Below are positions 23,040 through 31,383 of a DNA stretch of 37,190 nt, piece after piece. The notes below the pieces were generated by a model. The model searched no databases and was not told where the DNA came from. It was given only the letters and a program-made list of their open reading frames with translations. Both the position numbers and the translations under genes were made by a program. Every line of letters starts with the position of its first letter. The stretch's first letter is position 1. The stretch comes from JBFLYZ01 sp040756415 (GTDB taxonomy: Bacteria > Bacteroidota > Bacteroidia > JADZBD01). The stretch is taken from NCBI GenBank assembly GCA_040756415.1, contig JBFLYZ010000037.1, forward strand, positions 1-37,190, in the 5' to 3' direction.

Positions 23040-24978
23040 GAGGGCGGGAAGGATCATATTGGCGGCCTGGCTGGCCCTCAGCGCTGATTTTGCATTTGCG
23101 CAGAAAACAACGCTGCTCAACCTGGAAGAATACCAGAAGAAGTATCCCGAGGAGAATGCCATCTGGCTGAGCAAAAAGGAAACGCATACCATCAAGCTGG
23201 AAGGCTCAGCGCTTAAGGTCTATTCAACGAACTACGAGGAGATGCTTATGCTCTCCGAAAAAGGCTCGGTGTATGCCGATAAATCCATCTATTTCGGCCA
23301 CTTCAATAAGATCCTGAGCATAGATGCCAAAACCCTGGTGCCTGACGGAAAGGGCTATAAAAAGATCAAGGTCAACAACATCAGCACGCGCAATGACGTA
23401 AGCGGAGGGGTGTTCTTTGATGATAACCAGGCGAAGAGTTTTGTTTATACCGGTATACAGCCGGGAGCCCGAACCGTACTCTCTTATAAAGAGGTGCTGA
23501 ACGAGCCCCGCTTTTTCGGCTCCTTCTTTTTTAACTCCTATATCCCCACCGTAGAGGCCGAATTTTCCGTATTTGTTCCCAAAGGGGTGAAGATACGGTA
23601 TAAGCTGTTCGGTATAGAGGAAAAGGACCTCGAATTCATGAAATACGAAACCGGCAAAGGCGTGACCTATACCTGGAGGGCCAAGAACATGAAGCGTTAC
23701 GAGCTGGAGAATGATGCGCCCAATATCCGTTATTATTCGCCCCACGTGGTGGTGCTGATCGATGAGTATACGGTAAAGGGCGAGACCAGAAAACTGCTGT
23801 CCGATGCCGCTGCGCTCTATTCCTGGTATTATTCCCTGGTCAAGGATGTGAATACTGACGAAAGCCCGGCCCTTAAGAAGGTGGTGGATTCGCTTACTTC
23901 CGGCACCACGGACGAGTTCGAGAAGGTAAAAAAGATATTCTACTGGGTACAGGATAACATCAAGTACGTTGCCTTCGAGGATGGCCTGGGCGGTTTCATA
24001 CCCCGGCAGGCAGCGCAGGTCTGCGATAAGCGCTATGGCGACTGCAAGGATATGGCCAGCATCATTACTGAAATGCTGACTATGGCGGGTATACAGTCGC
24101 ACCTGACCTGGATCGGGTCGCGCGATATTCCCTACACCTATGACGATGTTCCCGCCCCCCTGGCCGATAACCACATGATAGCCGCTTATGTCAAAGACGG
24201 CAACTACTATTTTCTTGACGCCACGGGCCCCAACGCGCCCATAGAGATACATACCGCTTTCATCCAGGGCAAGGAGGCCCTGGTGGGTTTTGGCGAGAAC
24301 AAGTTCGAGATCGTGAAGGTGCCGGAGATCGCCAAGGAAAAGAACCTGTTCATCGATTCGGCCATGCTCAAGATCAGCGATGGCAAGCTGAGCGGTACCG
24401 GCATAGCCGTATGCAGCGGGTATGAAAAGATCGATGTCTCGTATCATATGAAGAGTATGAGCGAGGAGGACAAGCTCAAGTTCATTAAAGGGTACCTGGA
24501 AAAGGGGAATAATAAGTTCCAGGTCGATTCGCTGCAGCATTTCAACCTGAAGGACAGGGAAAAGGACCTGCGCTTCATGTACAAGTTCCGGCTGCCCGAC
24601 TATCTGAAAGTGAATGGGAATGAACTGTACCTTAACATGAACCTGGATAAGACCTACATGAACGACCTGCTGGATGCCGAGAAAAGAAAGGTGCCGCGGG
24701 AAGTGGAGTATAAATCGATCGACCGCTTCGTAACTGTGCTGGAAGTGCCGCAGGGCTACTCGGTGACCTACCTGCCGGCTAATGCCTCGTACAAAAGCAA
24801 GTATTTCGGGTTTGAGATCAGTTACTTTCAGAAAGATGGAAAGATCTATATGGAAAAAACTATTTATATCGATACGCTGATGATCACCCCGGCCGATTTC
24901 CAGGAGTGGAACAAGATGATCAAGGCCCTGAGCAAGGCCTATAACGAAAGTATAATCCTTAAGAAAACCGTAAACTGA
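23023..24978 (+). CDS. Exported DUF3857/transglutaminase-like protein with intact catalytic triad
   Basis: The 651-residue protein begins with an Arg-rich n-region and a hydrophobic signal (about 10-27, ending AFAQ). A DUF3857 beta-sandwich occupies about 50-240. A transglutaminase-like domain follows (about 290-405), with Cys341 in RYGDCKDMAS, His384 in LADNHMIAAY and Asp399 in YYFLDATGP; the order and spacing are those of papain-like transglutaminases. A C-terminal beta domain (about 430-630) is typical of DUF3857 proteins. Biochemistry of the bacterial family is poor: transglutaminase, peptidase or amidase reactions are possible. It overlaps the MORN gene by 17 bases and is followed three bases later by a paralogue, so it is part of the same operon. 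Probably periplasmic. Confidence 0.88.
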   Translation: MRRNHRRAGRIILAAWLALSADFAFAQKTTLLNLEEYQKKYPEENAIWLSKKETHTIKLEGSALKVYSTNYEEMLMLSEKGSVYADKSIYFGHFNKILSIDAKTLVPDGKGYKKIKVNNISTRNDVSGGVFFDDNQAKSFVYTGIQPGARTVLSYKEVLNEPRFFGSFFFNSYIPTVEAEFSVFVPKGVKIRYKLFGIEEKDLEFMKYETGKGVTYTWRAKNMKRYELENDAPNIRYYSPHVVVLIDEYTVKGETRKLLSDAAALYSWYYSLVKDVNTDESPALKKVVDSLTSGTTDEFEKVKKIFYWVQDNIKYVAFEDGLGGFIPRQAAQVCDKRYGDCKDMASIITEMLTMAGIQSHLTWIGSRDIPYTYDDVPAPLADNHMIAAYVKDGNYYFLDATGPNAPIEIHTAFIQGKEALVGFGENKFEIVKVPEIAKEKNLFIDSAMLKISDGKLSGTGIAVCSGYEKIDVSYHMKSMSEEDKLKFIKGYLEKGNNKFQVDSLQHFNLKDREKDLRFMYKFRLPDYLKVNGNELYLNMNLDKTYMNDLLDAEKRKVPREVEYKSIDRFVTVLEVPQGYSVTYLPANASYKSKYFGFEISYFQKDGKIYMEKTIYIDTLMITPADFQEWNKMIKALSKAYNESIILKKTVN

Positions 24979-24981
24979 TCC

Positions 24982-26961
24982 ATGAATAAGTTCTTTTCTG
25001 CTGCCTTCGCAGCGCTGGTGGCCTGTCCGCTGCTTTCTTTTTCACAGCTAAGCAGCCCGGAATACAAACGCTACGACTGGGAAGCCGAGCCGAAACCGCA
25101 TGCCCTGAGTGAAAAGGAAAAAAAGGAAAACGCTATCGTATTTAAGGATAAGCGAATGATCGAGTATGCATACAACAGCTACGGTGACCTGATCATTTAT
25201 GTGACCGTGCATAAAATAGTCAAGCTGAATACGGATAAGGCCATTGAGTTAAACAATAAAGTGCATATCTCAATGTACAGTGTTATTGATATGCTTGATC
25301 TTAAGGCCAGGGTTATATCCGGAGAAGGCAAGATCACGCTTGTGGATAAGAAGAACATAAAAGATATTGAAAACTATGACAATTACGGCCCCGTTAAGCT
25401 ATTTGCATTTGAGGGAGTGGAATTGGGCAGCGAGGTTGAGTATTTGTACACGGTTAAAAAATTCGCGCAATATTTCGGAAGTGAAATCATTCAGACCGAT
25501 AATCCAAAGAAAAATGTCGAGATTTCCATTATCTCGCCTTCCAATCTGAAGTTTGAAGCAAAAACCTATAATGGGTTTGTGGACTTTTCGGCCGCCAAGG
25601 TCGAGGATGGGAAACGAATAATTAATGCGAAGATGGACGAAGTACCCGCAATTAAGGAGGAGAAATATTCTGGCGGGGATGCCAACAGAATGCGGGTTGA
25701 ATATAAGCTATCCTATAACGAAATTAAGGGCAATAAGCGTTTATTGACCTGGAACGATGCATCTGAGGCCGTATACCAGCCCCTGATCCTTACCAGCAAG
25801 AAAGATATTTCCAGGGTCAAAGGCATCCTGAAGAAGATCAAAGTGGATAAAAAGCTTTCTGAGGAAGAGAAGATCAGAAAGATCGAAGGATACATTAAAA
25901 CGCATTACGTAATCAAAGAATATGGGGCAGATGAGTTCGAGGAGATCGGATATATTGCTAAGAACCACATAGCCAATACGAGGGGCGTACTGAAATTATT
26001 CCTGGAATTGTTTAAACAGTTGGATATTTCCTACGAGGTAGTGCTCACTTCCGACCGATTCAATAAGAAGTTTGACGGTGATTTTGACTCATGGGTGTAT
26101 CTGAATGAATACCTTATATATTTTCCCGGTATTGATAAGTTTATGATGCCCGGAAGCATGTTCAGTCGTTTGGGCTTTGTTCCCAGCGAATATACCTGCA
26201 CGGACGGCCTTTTTATAAAAGGGGTTGAGCTCGGGGATTATGTTACCGGAGTAGGCAAGATAAAAAAGATACCCTGCGTGGATTATAAAGCCAACTACGA
26301 TAATATTGAGGCTAATGTGAAGTTTGAAGAAGAGTTCACGGAAACCTCCCTGCACGTCAAGCGCACGTTTACGGGCTATGGAGCCTTGGGTTACGGCCAG
26401 GCCGTTTACAGCTATCTGTCAGAAGAGGATAAGAAAAAGACGGTAGACGAGATCATGAAGTTTATTGCGGAAGATTCCAAGGTAAGCAATATCGTGGTAA
26501 GCAATACCGATGAGTCTTCCATTTTGCAGAAGCCCATGATCATCGAGGGAGACGTCAAAACAGCCTCCTTGCTGGAGAAGGCGGGCGACAAGTACCTGTT
26601 CAAGATCGGGCTGGTGATAGGCCCGCAGGCGGAGCTTTACCAGGAAGAAGAGCGTAAATCTGATGCCGAGAACGACTTCAACCGCGGGTATCACCGTGTG
26701 ATCGTGTTCGAAATACCCGAAGGCTACAAGGTGACCAACCTGGATGCCCTGGTCATGGATGTGGCCTGTGTGGATAAGGACGGGTTCCGCTCTGCGGAGT
26801 TCAAATGCTCGTACGTGGTGGAAGGCAATAAAGTGACCGTGACGATAGAAGAGAACTATAAGAAGATCATTTATCCCAGGGAGCAGTTCGAGGATTTCCG
26901 CAAGGTGATCAACGCGGCAGCCGATTTCAATAAGATCGTGCTGTACCTGGAGAAAAAATAA
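24982..26961 (+). CDS. DUF3857-type paralogue with a lost transglutaminase triad (probable pseudoenzyme)
   Basis: The 659-residue product has a signal peptide (about 1-21, LLSFSQ) and the same domain order as its upstream neighbour, and aligns with it without gaps around the active site. Where the neighbour has RYGDCKDMAS, this one has HIANTRGVLK, so the nucleophile Cys is Thr333. The segment holding the catalytic His has become FDSWVYLNEYLIYF with no His. A catalytic role is therefore unlikely; a binding or regulatory role, perhaps as partner of the active copy, is an inference. The middle of the gene (about 25120-26340) is more AT-rich than its 3' end and its neighbours (hand count of the line 25261-25320: 23 G+C of 60, against 39 of 60 at 24001-24060). 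It starts three bases after the previous stop. Confidence 0.85.
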   Translation: MNKFFSAAFAALVACPLLSFSQLSSPEYKRYDWEAEPKPHALSEKEKKENAIVFKDKRMIEYAYNSYGDLIIYVTVHKIVKLNTDKAIELNNKVHISMYSVIDMLDLKARVISGEGKITLVDKKNIKDIENYDNYGPVKLFAFEGVELGSEVEYLYTVKKFAQYFGSEIIQTDNPKKNVEISIISPSNLKFEAKTYNGFVDFSAAKVEDGKRIINAKMDEVPAIKEEKYSGGDANRMRVEYKLSYNEIKGNKRLLTWNDASEAVYQPLILTSKKDISRVKGILKKIKVDKKLSEEEKIRKIEGYIKTHYVIKEYGADEFEEIGYIAKNHIANTRGVLKLFLELFKQLDISYEVVLTSDRFNKKFDGDFDSWVYLNEYLIYFPGIDKFMMPGSMFSRLGFVPSEYTCTDGLFIKGVELGDYVTGVGKIKKIPCVDYKANYDNIEANVKFEEEFTETSLHVKRTFTGYGALGYGQAVYSYLSEEDKKKTVDEIMKFIAEDSKVSNIVVSNTDESSILQKPMIIEGDVKTASLLEKAGDKYLFKIGLVIGPQAELYQEEERKSDAENDFNRGYHRVIVFEIPEGYKVTNLDALVMDVACVDKDGFRSAEFKCSYVVEGNKVTVTIEENYKKIIYPREQFEDFRKVINAAADFNKIVLYLEKK

Positions 26962-27021
26962 ATGCGATAGCGGTTTTCCTCCCTGGAGGCGGATACGAAA
27001 TCCCCATCGGGAAGTGAGGGA

Positions 27022-30000
27022 TTATATTCTGATCCCGATAACCAGTATATCGTCCACCTGCTCAAAATCCCCTTTCCATTCAAGGAACAGCTTTTCCAGG
27101 TGTTCTTCCTGCTCTTTCATGGGCTTGTCATGGATGGAGATCAGCAGCTCGCGGAAATTCTTGGTCATCATTTTCTTTCCTTTTTCCCCACCGAACTGGT
27201 CGGCATAGCCATCGGTAAATATATAGATGCAGTCGCCTTTGGCGATATCGATCTCTTCGTGCGCGAACTCCTGGTCGTCCGGGGTCAATCCGCCTATGGC
27301 TGATTTGGTGGGAGGCATTTCGCAGAGCATGCCCCTGCGGATGTGGTACAGGGGCCGGTTAGCGCCCGCGAACTCGATCCGGCTGTTCTCGTAATCAATA
27401 CAAAGCAGGGCAATGTCCATGCCGTCACGCAGCGAGTCGGCCAGGCTCTGCTTCAGGGTGGATTTAACGCCCTGGTTAAGCATTTTCAGTATCTCAGAGG
27501 GGCGGGTTATTCCTTTATCATAAACCGCGTGATCGAGCTTGTTGCTGCCCAGCATGCTCATAAAGGCCCCCGGCACGCCATGGCCGGTACAATCGGCCGC
27601 GGCAACCAGCACCTTGCCGTTCTGCTGCCCCACCCAGTAAAAGTCACCGCTCACCACATCCTTGGGTTTGTATAGCCCGAAAGAGTCGGGGAGGAGCTTG
27701 TAAATATCGTGCGTAAGCGGCAGGATAGAGCGCTGTATCTGCTTGGCGTAGTTGATGCTGTCAGTGATCTCCTTGTTCTTCTGCTCGATGATCTCCTTCT
27801 GGTTGATGACCTCAACCGTACGCTCTTTCACCTTTTCTTCCAGGTTCTGGTACAGGTTGGCGTTATCGAGGGCCGTGCCCACCGATACGGCCAGGCTCTT
27901 CAGGATGTCGAGATGATAGGAGGTGTAGGCGTTCACCTCAAAGCTCTGAACGGTGATCACGCCCACCGCCTTTTCTTTCGAGAAGAGCGGAAGATAGATG
28001 ATGGAGCTCGAATCCTGTCCCGCCACGGGAGCCTTGGCCGTTTTGATGTATTTCCTGTATTCCTTCGAGTAATCGTTGATAAAGATCTCCGTCTTATTGT
28101 TAAAACACCAGGAGGCCAGCCTGTTCTCATCGAATGCATCGAACGTAAAATCGGGCAGGATCTCGCCTTTTTCGTAGAACCCGCGGAACTCCAGCAGGCC
28201 CTTACCGGCATTGAACATCCCTATGCCGAAGCATTCAGCGCTCATTAGGGTGTTCACATTCTGGTGTACTTTCGAAATAATGGTCTCTACCGACAGCGAA
28301 GACGAAATGTCTTTGGCTATCTGGCTGAGCAGGCGCGTATCGTTGTAGTTCTTCTCGATCTCGGCCGTACGTTCCTTTACCCGTTCCTCAAGCCCTTCGT
28401 ACAGGGCCGCGTTGTCGAGGGCTATAGCGGCATAAACGGCCAGGTTCTTGAGTATCTGGAGGTGGTAATCACTATACGCATTGACCCTAAAGCTCTGCAC
28501 CGTGATCACTCCGATGTATTTCTCGTTCTGGGTCAGCGGAACATAGATCATCGATTCCGGCAGCTCGCCCACCTGGGCCCCGTAGTTTTTCCCTGAATTC
28601 TTGTTCACATAATCGGTGCGGAAATCGTTGATGAAAATATCGATCTGCCCCATAAAGCTCCTCACGGCCGGCCGGTGGGTTTCCGTCATCATATAGCGGT
28701 AAGGCGGAAGGGTCTTTCCTTTTTCTATGGTAGCGGGAAAAACGATCTCATCGCTGTCTTTCTTATAGATGCCAATGCCGAAAGTAGTGGCATCCATTAG
28801 GTTGTTGACATTGGCATATACTTTCCGGATGATCTCGTCAACCGACAGCAGGGCAGTGATATCCTTCCCGATCTGCGACAGCAGGCGGGTATTCTCGTAG
28901 GTTTTCTCGATCTCCTCCTTCTGCTTCACCACTTCCTGGGTTCGCTGCTTCACCTTCGTTTCCATGTTCTCGTACAGGTGGGCGTTCTCCAGCGCGATGG
29001 CCGTATAGGTGCCGAGGGTGCGTAGGATATCCAGGTCATAAGGGCTGTAGGCGTTCCTGTTGAAGCTCTGAACGGTGATCACCCCCACCAGCTTTTCGCC
29101 CACCATCATGGGAGTGAAGAGCAGGGAATGAGGCATACCCCCGCTCACGATCTTGATCTGTTTAACGTACCTGGTATATTCGTTCAGGTTGTCGTTCAGG
29201 AAGATCTCCCTACGGTTCTTGATGCACCAAACCGTATAATTGTTGTCATCGGTCATCGGGATGGATACCGGTTCGTACCGGTGCCCGTTCTCGATCTCGA
29301 ACTTATACTCCACCTCGTTCCTGTCGGGATGATAGATGCGCACACCGAAGCAGGCTGCATCCATCAGCTTGTTTACGTTCTCGTACAGCTTGTTGAAAAT
29401 GGTGTCGAAATTCAGCGTGGAGGTGATCTGCTGCCCGATCTCGCCAAGCAACTGCTGGTTCTTGTAGGTGCGTTCGATCTCCTCCTTTTGCTCGCGCACC
29501 TCCTGCGTGCGTTTCTCCACCTGGGTCTCCACATCGCGGTACAGGCTGGCGTTCTCCAGTGCAATGGCCGCGTACATGGCCAGGTTGCGCAGGATGTTCA
29601 GGTGGTAGTGGGTATAGGCGTTCCTGTTAAAGCTCTGCACGGTGATCACGCCCATCACATTGCCTTTAACGGTCAGGGGCAGGTAAATGAGCGATTCCAC
29701 GTTCTTCCCGAACTTGGGCTTTTGCAGGGCGCTGATGTAGCGGGTGAACTCGTTGGCAAAATCGTTGATGAAGATCTCCTTATTGTGATCAAAGCACCAG
29801 ATGGCCAGGCGGTTCTTGTCGTTCAGGTCGTAGCGGATATCCAGGGATTTGTAGCCGTTCTCGATATAAGCGGGAAACACCAGCGTTTTCCCATCCCTGC
29901 CCAGCAGTCCTATGCCGAAGCCGGTAGCGTCCATCAGGGCGTTCACATTCTCGTAAACCGTGTCCACGATCACCTCTACCGAAAGGCTGGAGATGATCTT

Positions 30001-31164
30001 CTGGCCGATCTCGCTCAGCAGCGTGATGTCCTTCTGGTATGATTCCAGGTCCCTGTTCTTCTGGGCCAGCAGCTCGCGCTCCTTTTCCACCTGCTCCATG
30101 CGGAACTGCAGCTCATGGCTGCGGGTCTTTTTGGAGTCTGTCTCCTTCAGCACCTCTTCCCTGGCTCCATGATGCAGCTTCAGGTATTCGAGCGCCTTCA
30201 GGGGTTTTTTCAGCTTTTCATAGGCCTCAGACAGGGCCAGGCAGGAGATGCTGATGCCTTCCTTGTATTTTATCTTTTGTGAAAGCACGAGCGCTTTGTT
30301 CAGTACCTCGATGGCCTTTCCGGCCTTTTTGGTGTCGAGGTAGAGCCGGCCTATGTGGGCCAGGGTAGTGGCTTCGCCCACTTTATGTCCTATCTTTCTG
30401 CGAATGGCCAGGGCCTTGTTATAGTGGAACAGGGCCTTTTCAAATTCGCCTTTTACCTGGTAGATGCGGCCTATGCCATCGAGCGAGAATCCCTGCACCT
30501 GCTCCATGCCGGGGTTCATGCGCGTAAACTCCAGGCTTTTGAACATATAGCTGAGCGACTTGTCGTATTGCTTCAGGTTGGCGTAGCTTTCACCCAGGCC
30601 GTCCATGATCTTGCCGCGTATGCGTGTTTCGCCCGCCTCTTCGCTTAAGGCGAGCGCTTTGTTGAGGGTTTCAATGGCCTTTTCGCTTTCGCCCGTGGTA
30701 TAATACACGGCTCCCATGCCATTGTATGCTTCGCTCATTCCGGCCAGGTTGTTCACCTGCTCGTGCAGGCGGTAGGATTGCATATAGAACTTCAGGGCGT
30801 TGCCGTAATCGCCCATGTAGTAAAAGTTAGTGCCTATGTTATAGGTTACATTGGCCTCTTCGATGATGTCGCCTACATCTTTGAGCAGGGCGATGGCCTC
30901 TACGCACAGCTTCATGGCTTCCTCGTTCTTGCTCTGCCATATGCGGCAGGCGCCAATGGTGCGCAGCGCGAGGGCCTTTCCCTTTGTATAATCGATCTCG
31001 TCAGAAAGGCGCAGGGCCTCTTCGGCCAGCTCGGCAGACCGCTTGGGGTCTTTGCGGTTCTGAAGCCAGGCGGTATCGTTCAATGTGTCGATCTTCTCCT
31101 TCAGCTTTGTGGCTGGGGCAGTACGTGATGCTCCTTTCTTCACCGTGGTCATGGGCCTGGTCAA
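27022..31164 (-). CDS. Cytoplasmic TPR - 4xGAF - SpoIIE/PP2C phosphatase signalling protein
   Basis: The 1380-residue protein has no signal or membrane helix. In order: TPR repeats (about 20-335), a coiled coil (about 340-390), four GAF domains at about 390-545, 575-735, 765-920 and 950-1100, each joined by a coiled-coil linker (e.g. VKQRTQEVVKQKEEIEKTY), and a SpoIIE phosphatase domain (about 1145-1380) with DVVSGDFYW, DCTGHGVPGAF, RDGMDIAL, FTDGYADQFGG and QVDDILVIG intact. GAF domains bind small ligands such as cyclic nucleotides or haem; here the ligands are unknown. Each GAF ends with a YHLxILKxLAxYxAIALxNAxLY-like segment, so the array arose by internal duplication. Likely role: combine several signals to control a Ser/Thr phosphatase output. 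A good promoter lies at 31184-31214. An in-frame ATG at 31152 is an alternative start. Confidence 0.92.
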   Translation of the reverse strand: MTRPMTTVKKGASRTAPATKLKEKIDTLNDTAWLQNRKDPKRSAELAEEALRLSDEIDYTKGKALALRTIGACRIWQSKNEEAMKLCVEAIALLKDVGDIIEEANVTYNIGTNFYYMGDYGNALKFYMQSYRLHEQVNNLAGMSEAYNGMGAVYYTTGESEKAIETLNKALALSEEAGETRIRGKIMDGLGESYANLKQYDKSLSYMFKSLEFTRMNPGMEQVQGFSLDGIGRIYQVKGEFEKALFHYNKALAIRRKIGHKVGEATTLAHIGRLYLDTKKAGKAIEVLNKALVLSQKIKYKEGISISCLALSEAYEKLKKPLKALEYLKLHHGAREEVLKETDSKKTRSHELQFRMEQVEKERELLAQKNRDLESYQKDITLLSEIGQKIISSLSVEVIVDTVYENVNALMDATGFGIGLLGRDGKTLVFPAYIENGYKSLDIRYDLNDKNRLAIWCFDHNKEIFINDFANEFTRYISALQKPKFGKNVESLIYLPLTVKGNVMGVITVQSFNRNAYTHYHLNILRNLAMYAAIALENASLYRDVETQVEKRTQEVREQKEEIERTYKNQQLLGEIGQQITSTLNFDTIFNKLYENVNKLMDAACFGVRIYHPDRNEVEYKFEIENGHRYEPVSIPMTDDNNYTVWCIKNRREIFLNDNLNEYTRYVKQIKIVSGGMPHSLLFTPMMVGEKLVGVITVQSFNRNAYSPYDLDILRTLGTYTAIALENAHLYENMETKVKQRTQEVVKQKEEIEKTYENTRLLSQIGKDITALLSVDEIIRKVYANVNNLMDATTFGIGIYKKDSDEIVFPATIEKGKTLPPYRYMMTETHRPAVRSFMGQIDIFINDFRTDYVNKNSGKNYGAQVGELPESMIYVPLTQNEKYIGVITVQSFRVNAYSDYHLQILKNLAVYAAIALDNAALYEGLEERVKERTAEIEKNYNDTRLLSQIAKDISSSLSVETIISKVHQNVNTLMSAECFGIGMFNAGKGLLEFRGFYEKGEILPDFTFDAFDENRLASWCFNNKTEIFINDYSKEYRKYIKTAKAPVAGQDSSSIIYLPLFSKEKAVGVITVQSFEVNAYTSYHLDILKSLAVSVGTALDNANLYQNLEEKVKERTVEVINQKEIIEQKNKEITDSINYAKQIQRSILPLTHDIYKLLPDSFGLYKPKDVVSGDFYWVGQQNGKVLVAAADCTGHGVPGAFMSMLGSNKLDHAVYDKGITRPSEILKMLNQGVKSTLKQSLADSLRDGMDIALLCIDYENSRIEFAGANRPLYHIRRGMLCEMPPTKSAIGGLTPDDQEFAHEEIDIAKGDCIYIFTDGYADQFGGEKGKKMMTKNFRELLISIHDKPMKEQEEHLEKLFLEWKGDFEQVDDILVIGIRI
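27830..29990 (-). repeat. Four tandem GAF-plus-coiled-coil coding units (~560 bp period)
   Basis: The coding segment for SFxxNAY, with AAGCTCTG(A/C)A(C)GGTGATCAC-like DNA, recurs near 27940, 28490, 29060 and 29630, giving a period near 560 bases (about 187 codons). The linkers recur with it, so whole GAF-linker units were duplicated. Confidence 0.75.
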
Positions 31165-31183
31165 CCGCGTGGGTTATAACCTT

Positions 31184-31214
31184 CAAACATAGCGATAATT
31201 GTTGGAATTTCAAA
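31184..31214 (-). promoter_or_regulatory. Near-consensus Bacteroidota promoter for the GAF/SpoIIE gene
   Basis: On the minus strand TTTG (31211-31214), a 19-base spacer and TATGTTTG (31184-31191) match the TTTG-N19-TAnnTTTG consensus exactly, about 20 bases before the ATG at 31164. Confidence 0.75.
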
Positions 31215-31237
31215 GTTCAGGTTTTTGACCCGGCATC

Positions 31238-31271
31238 AAAAAAAGAAAGCGGAACCGGTCCGCTTTCTTTT
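31238..31271 (-). terminator. Strong minus-strand terminator after the orphan cargo tail
   Basis: AAAAGAAAGCGG (31241-31252) and CCGCTTTCTTTT (31260-31271) form a perfect 12-bp stem with a 7-base loop. Read on the minus strand it is followed by TTT and then GATGCC. It lies 17 bases after the stop of the orphan tail and ends the cargo transcription unit. Confidence 0.8.
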
Positions 31272-31288
31272 GGATTAACAGGAATTGC

Positions 31289-31363
31289 TTACTGTATCAC
31301 TATTTTCTCCACCACTTCCTGGCCGCTGGGTAATTGGATTTTGACGAAGTAAATGCCTTTAGC
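31289..31363 (-). pseudogene. Orphan 3' end of a T9SS cargo gene (type A sorting-domain tail)
   Basis: On the minus strand this stretch reads NSAKGIYFVKIQLPSGQEV and then VEKIVIQ plus a stop, which is the terminal part of a type A sorting domain. It has no start and its frame is closed upstream by a stop at 31391-31393, in a different frame from the intact gene before it. Over the last 72 bases I count 57 identities with the end of the Kelch gene (34493 onward) and 49 with the end of the SBBP gene (31384 onward). It looks like a remnant of a third cargo gene, still sitting in front of its terminator. Confidence 0.8.
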
Positions 31364-31383
31364 AGAGTTGAAAGTGCAACAAG

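Noticed and set aside
23224..24540. 438-codon minus-strand frame
   Set aside because: It is a shadow of the DUF3857 gene, has no recognisable domain, and the plus-strand frame has signal peptide and catalytic triad.
26962..27021. CCTCC-CT-GGAGG palindrome in the convergent gap
   Set aside because: The two-base loop cannot form a good hairpin and there is no T-run on either strand.
29128..30042. 304-codon plus-strand frame with repeated segments
   Set aside because: It is antisense to the tandem GAF region; its internal repetition is inherited from the GAF duplication.
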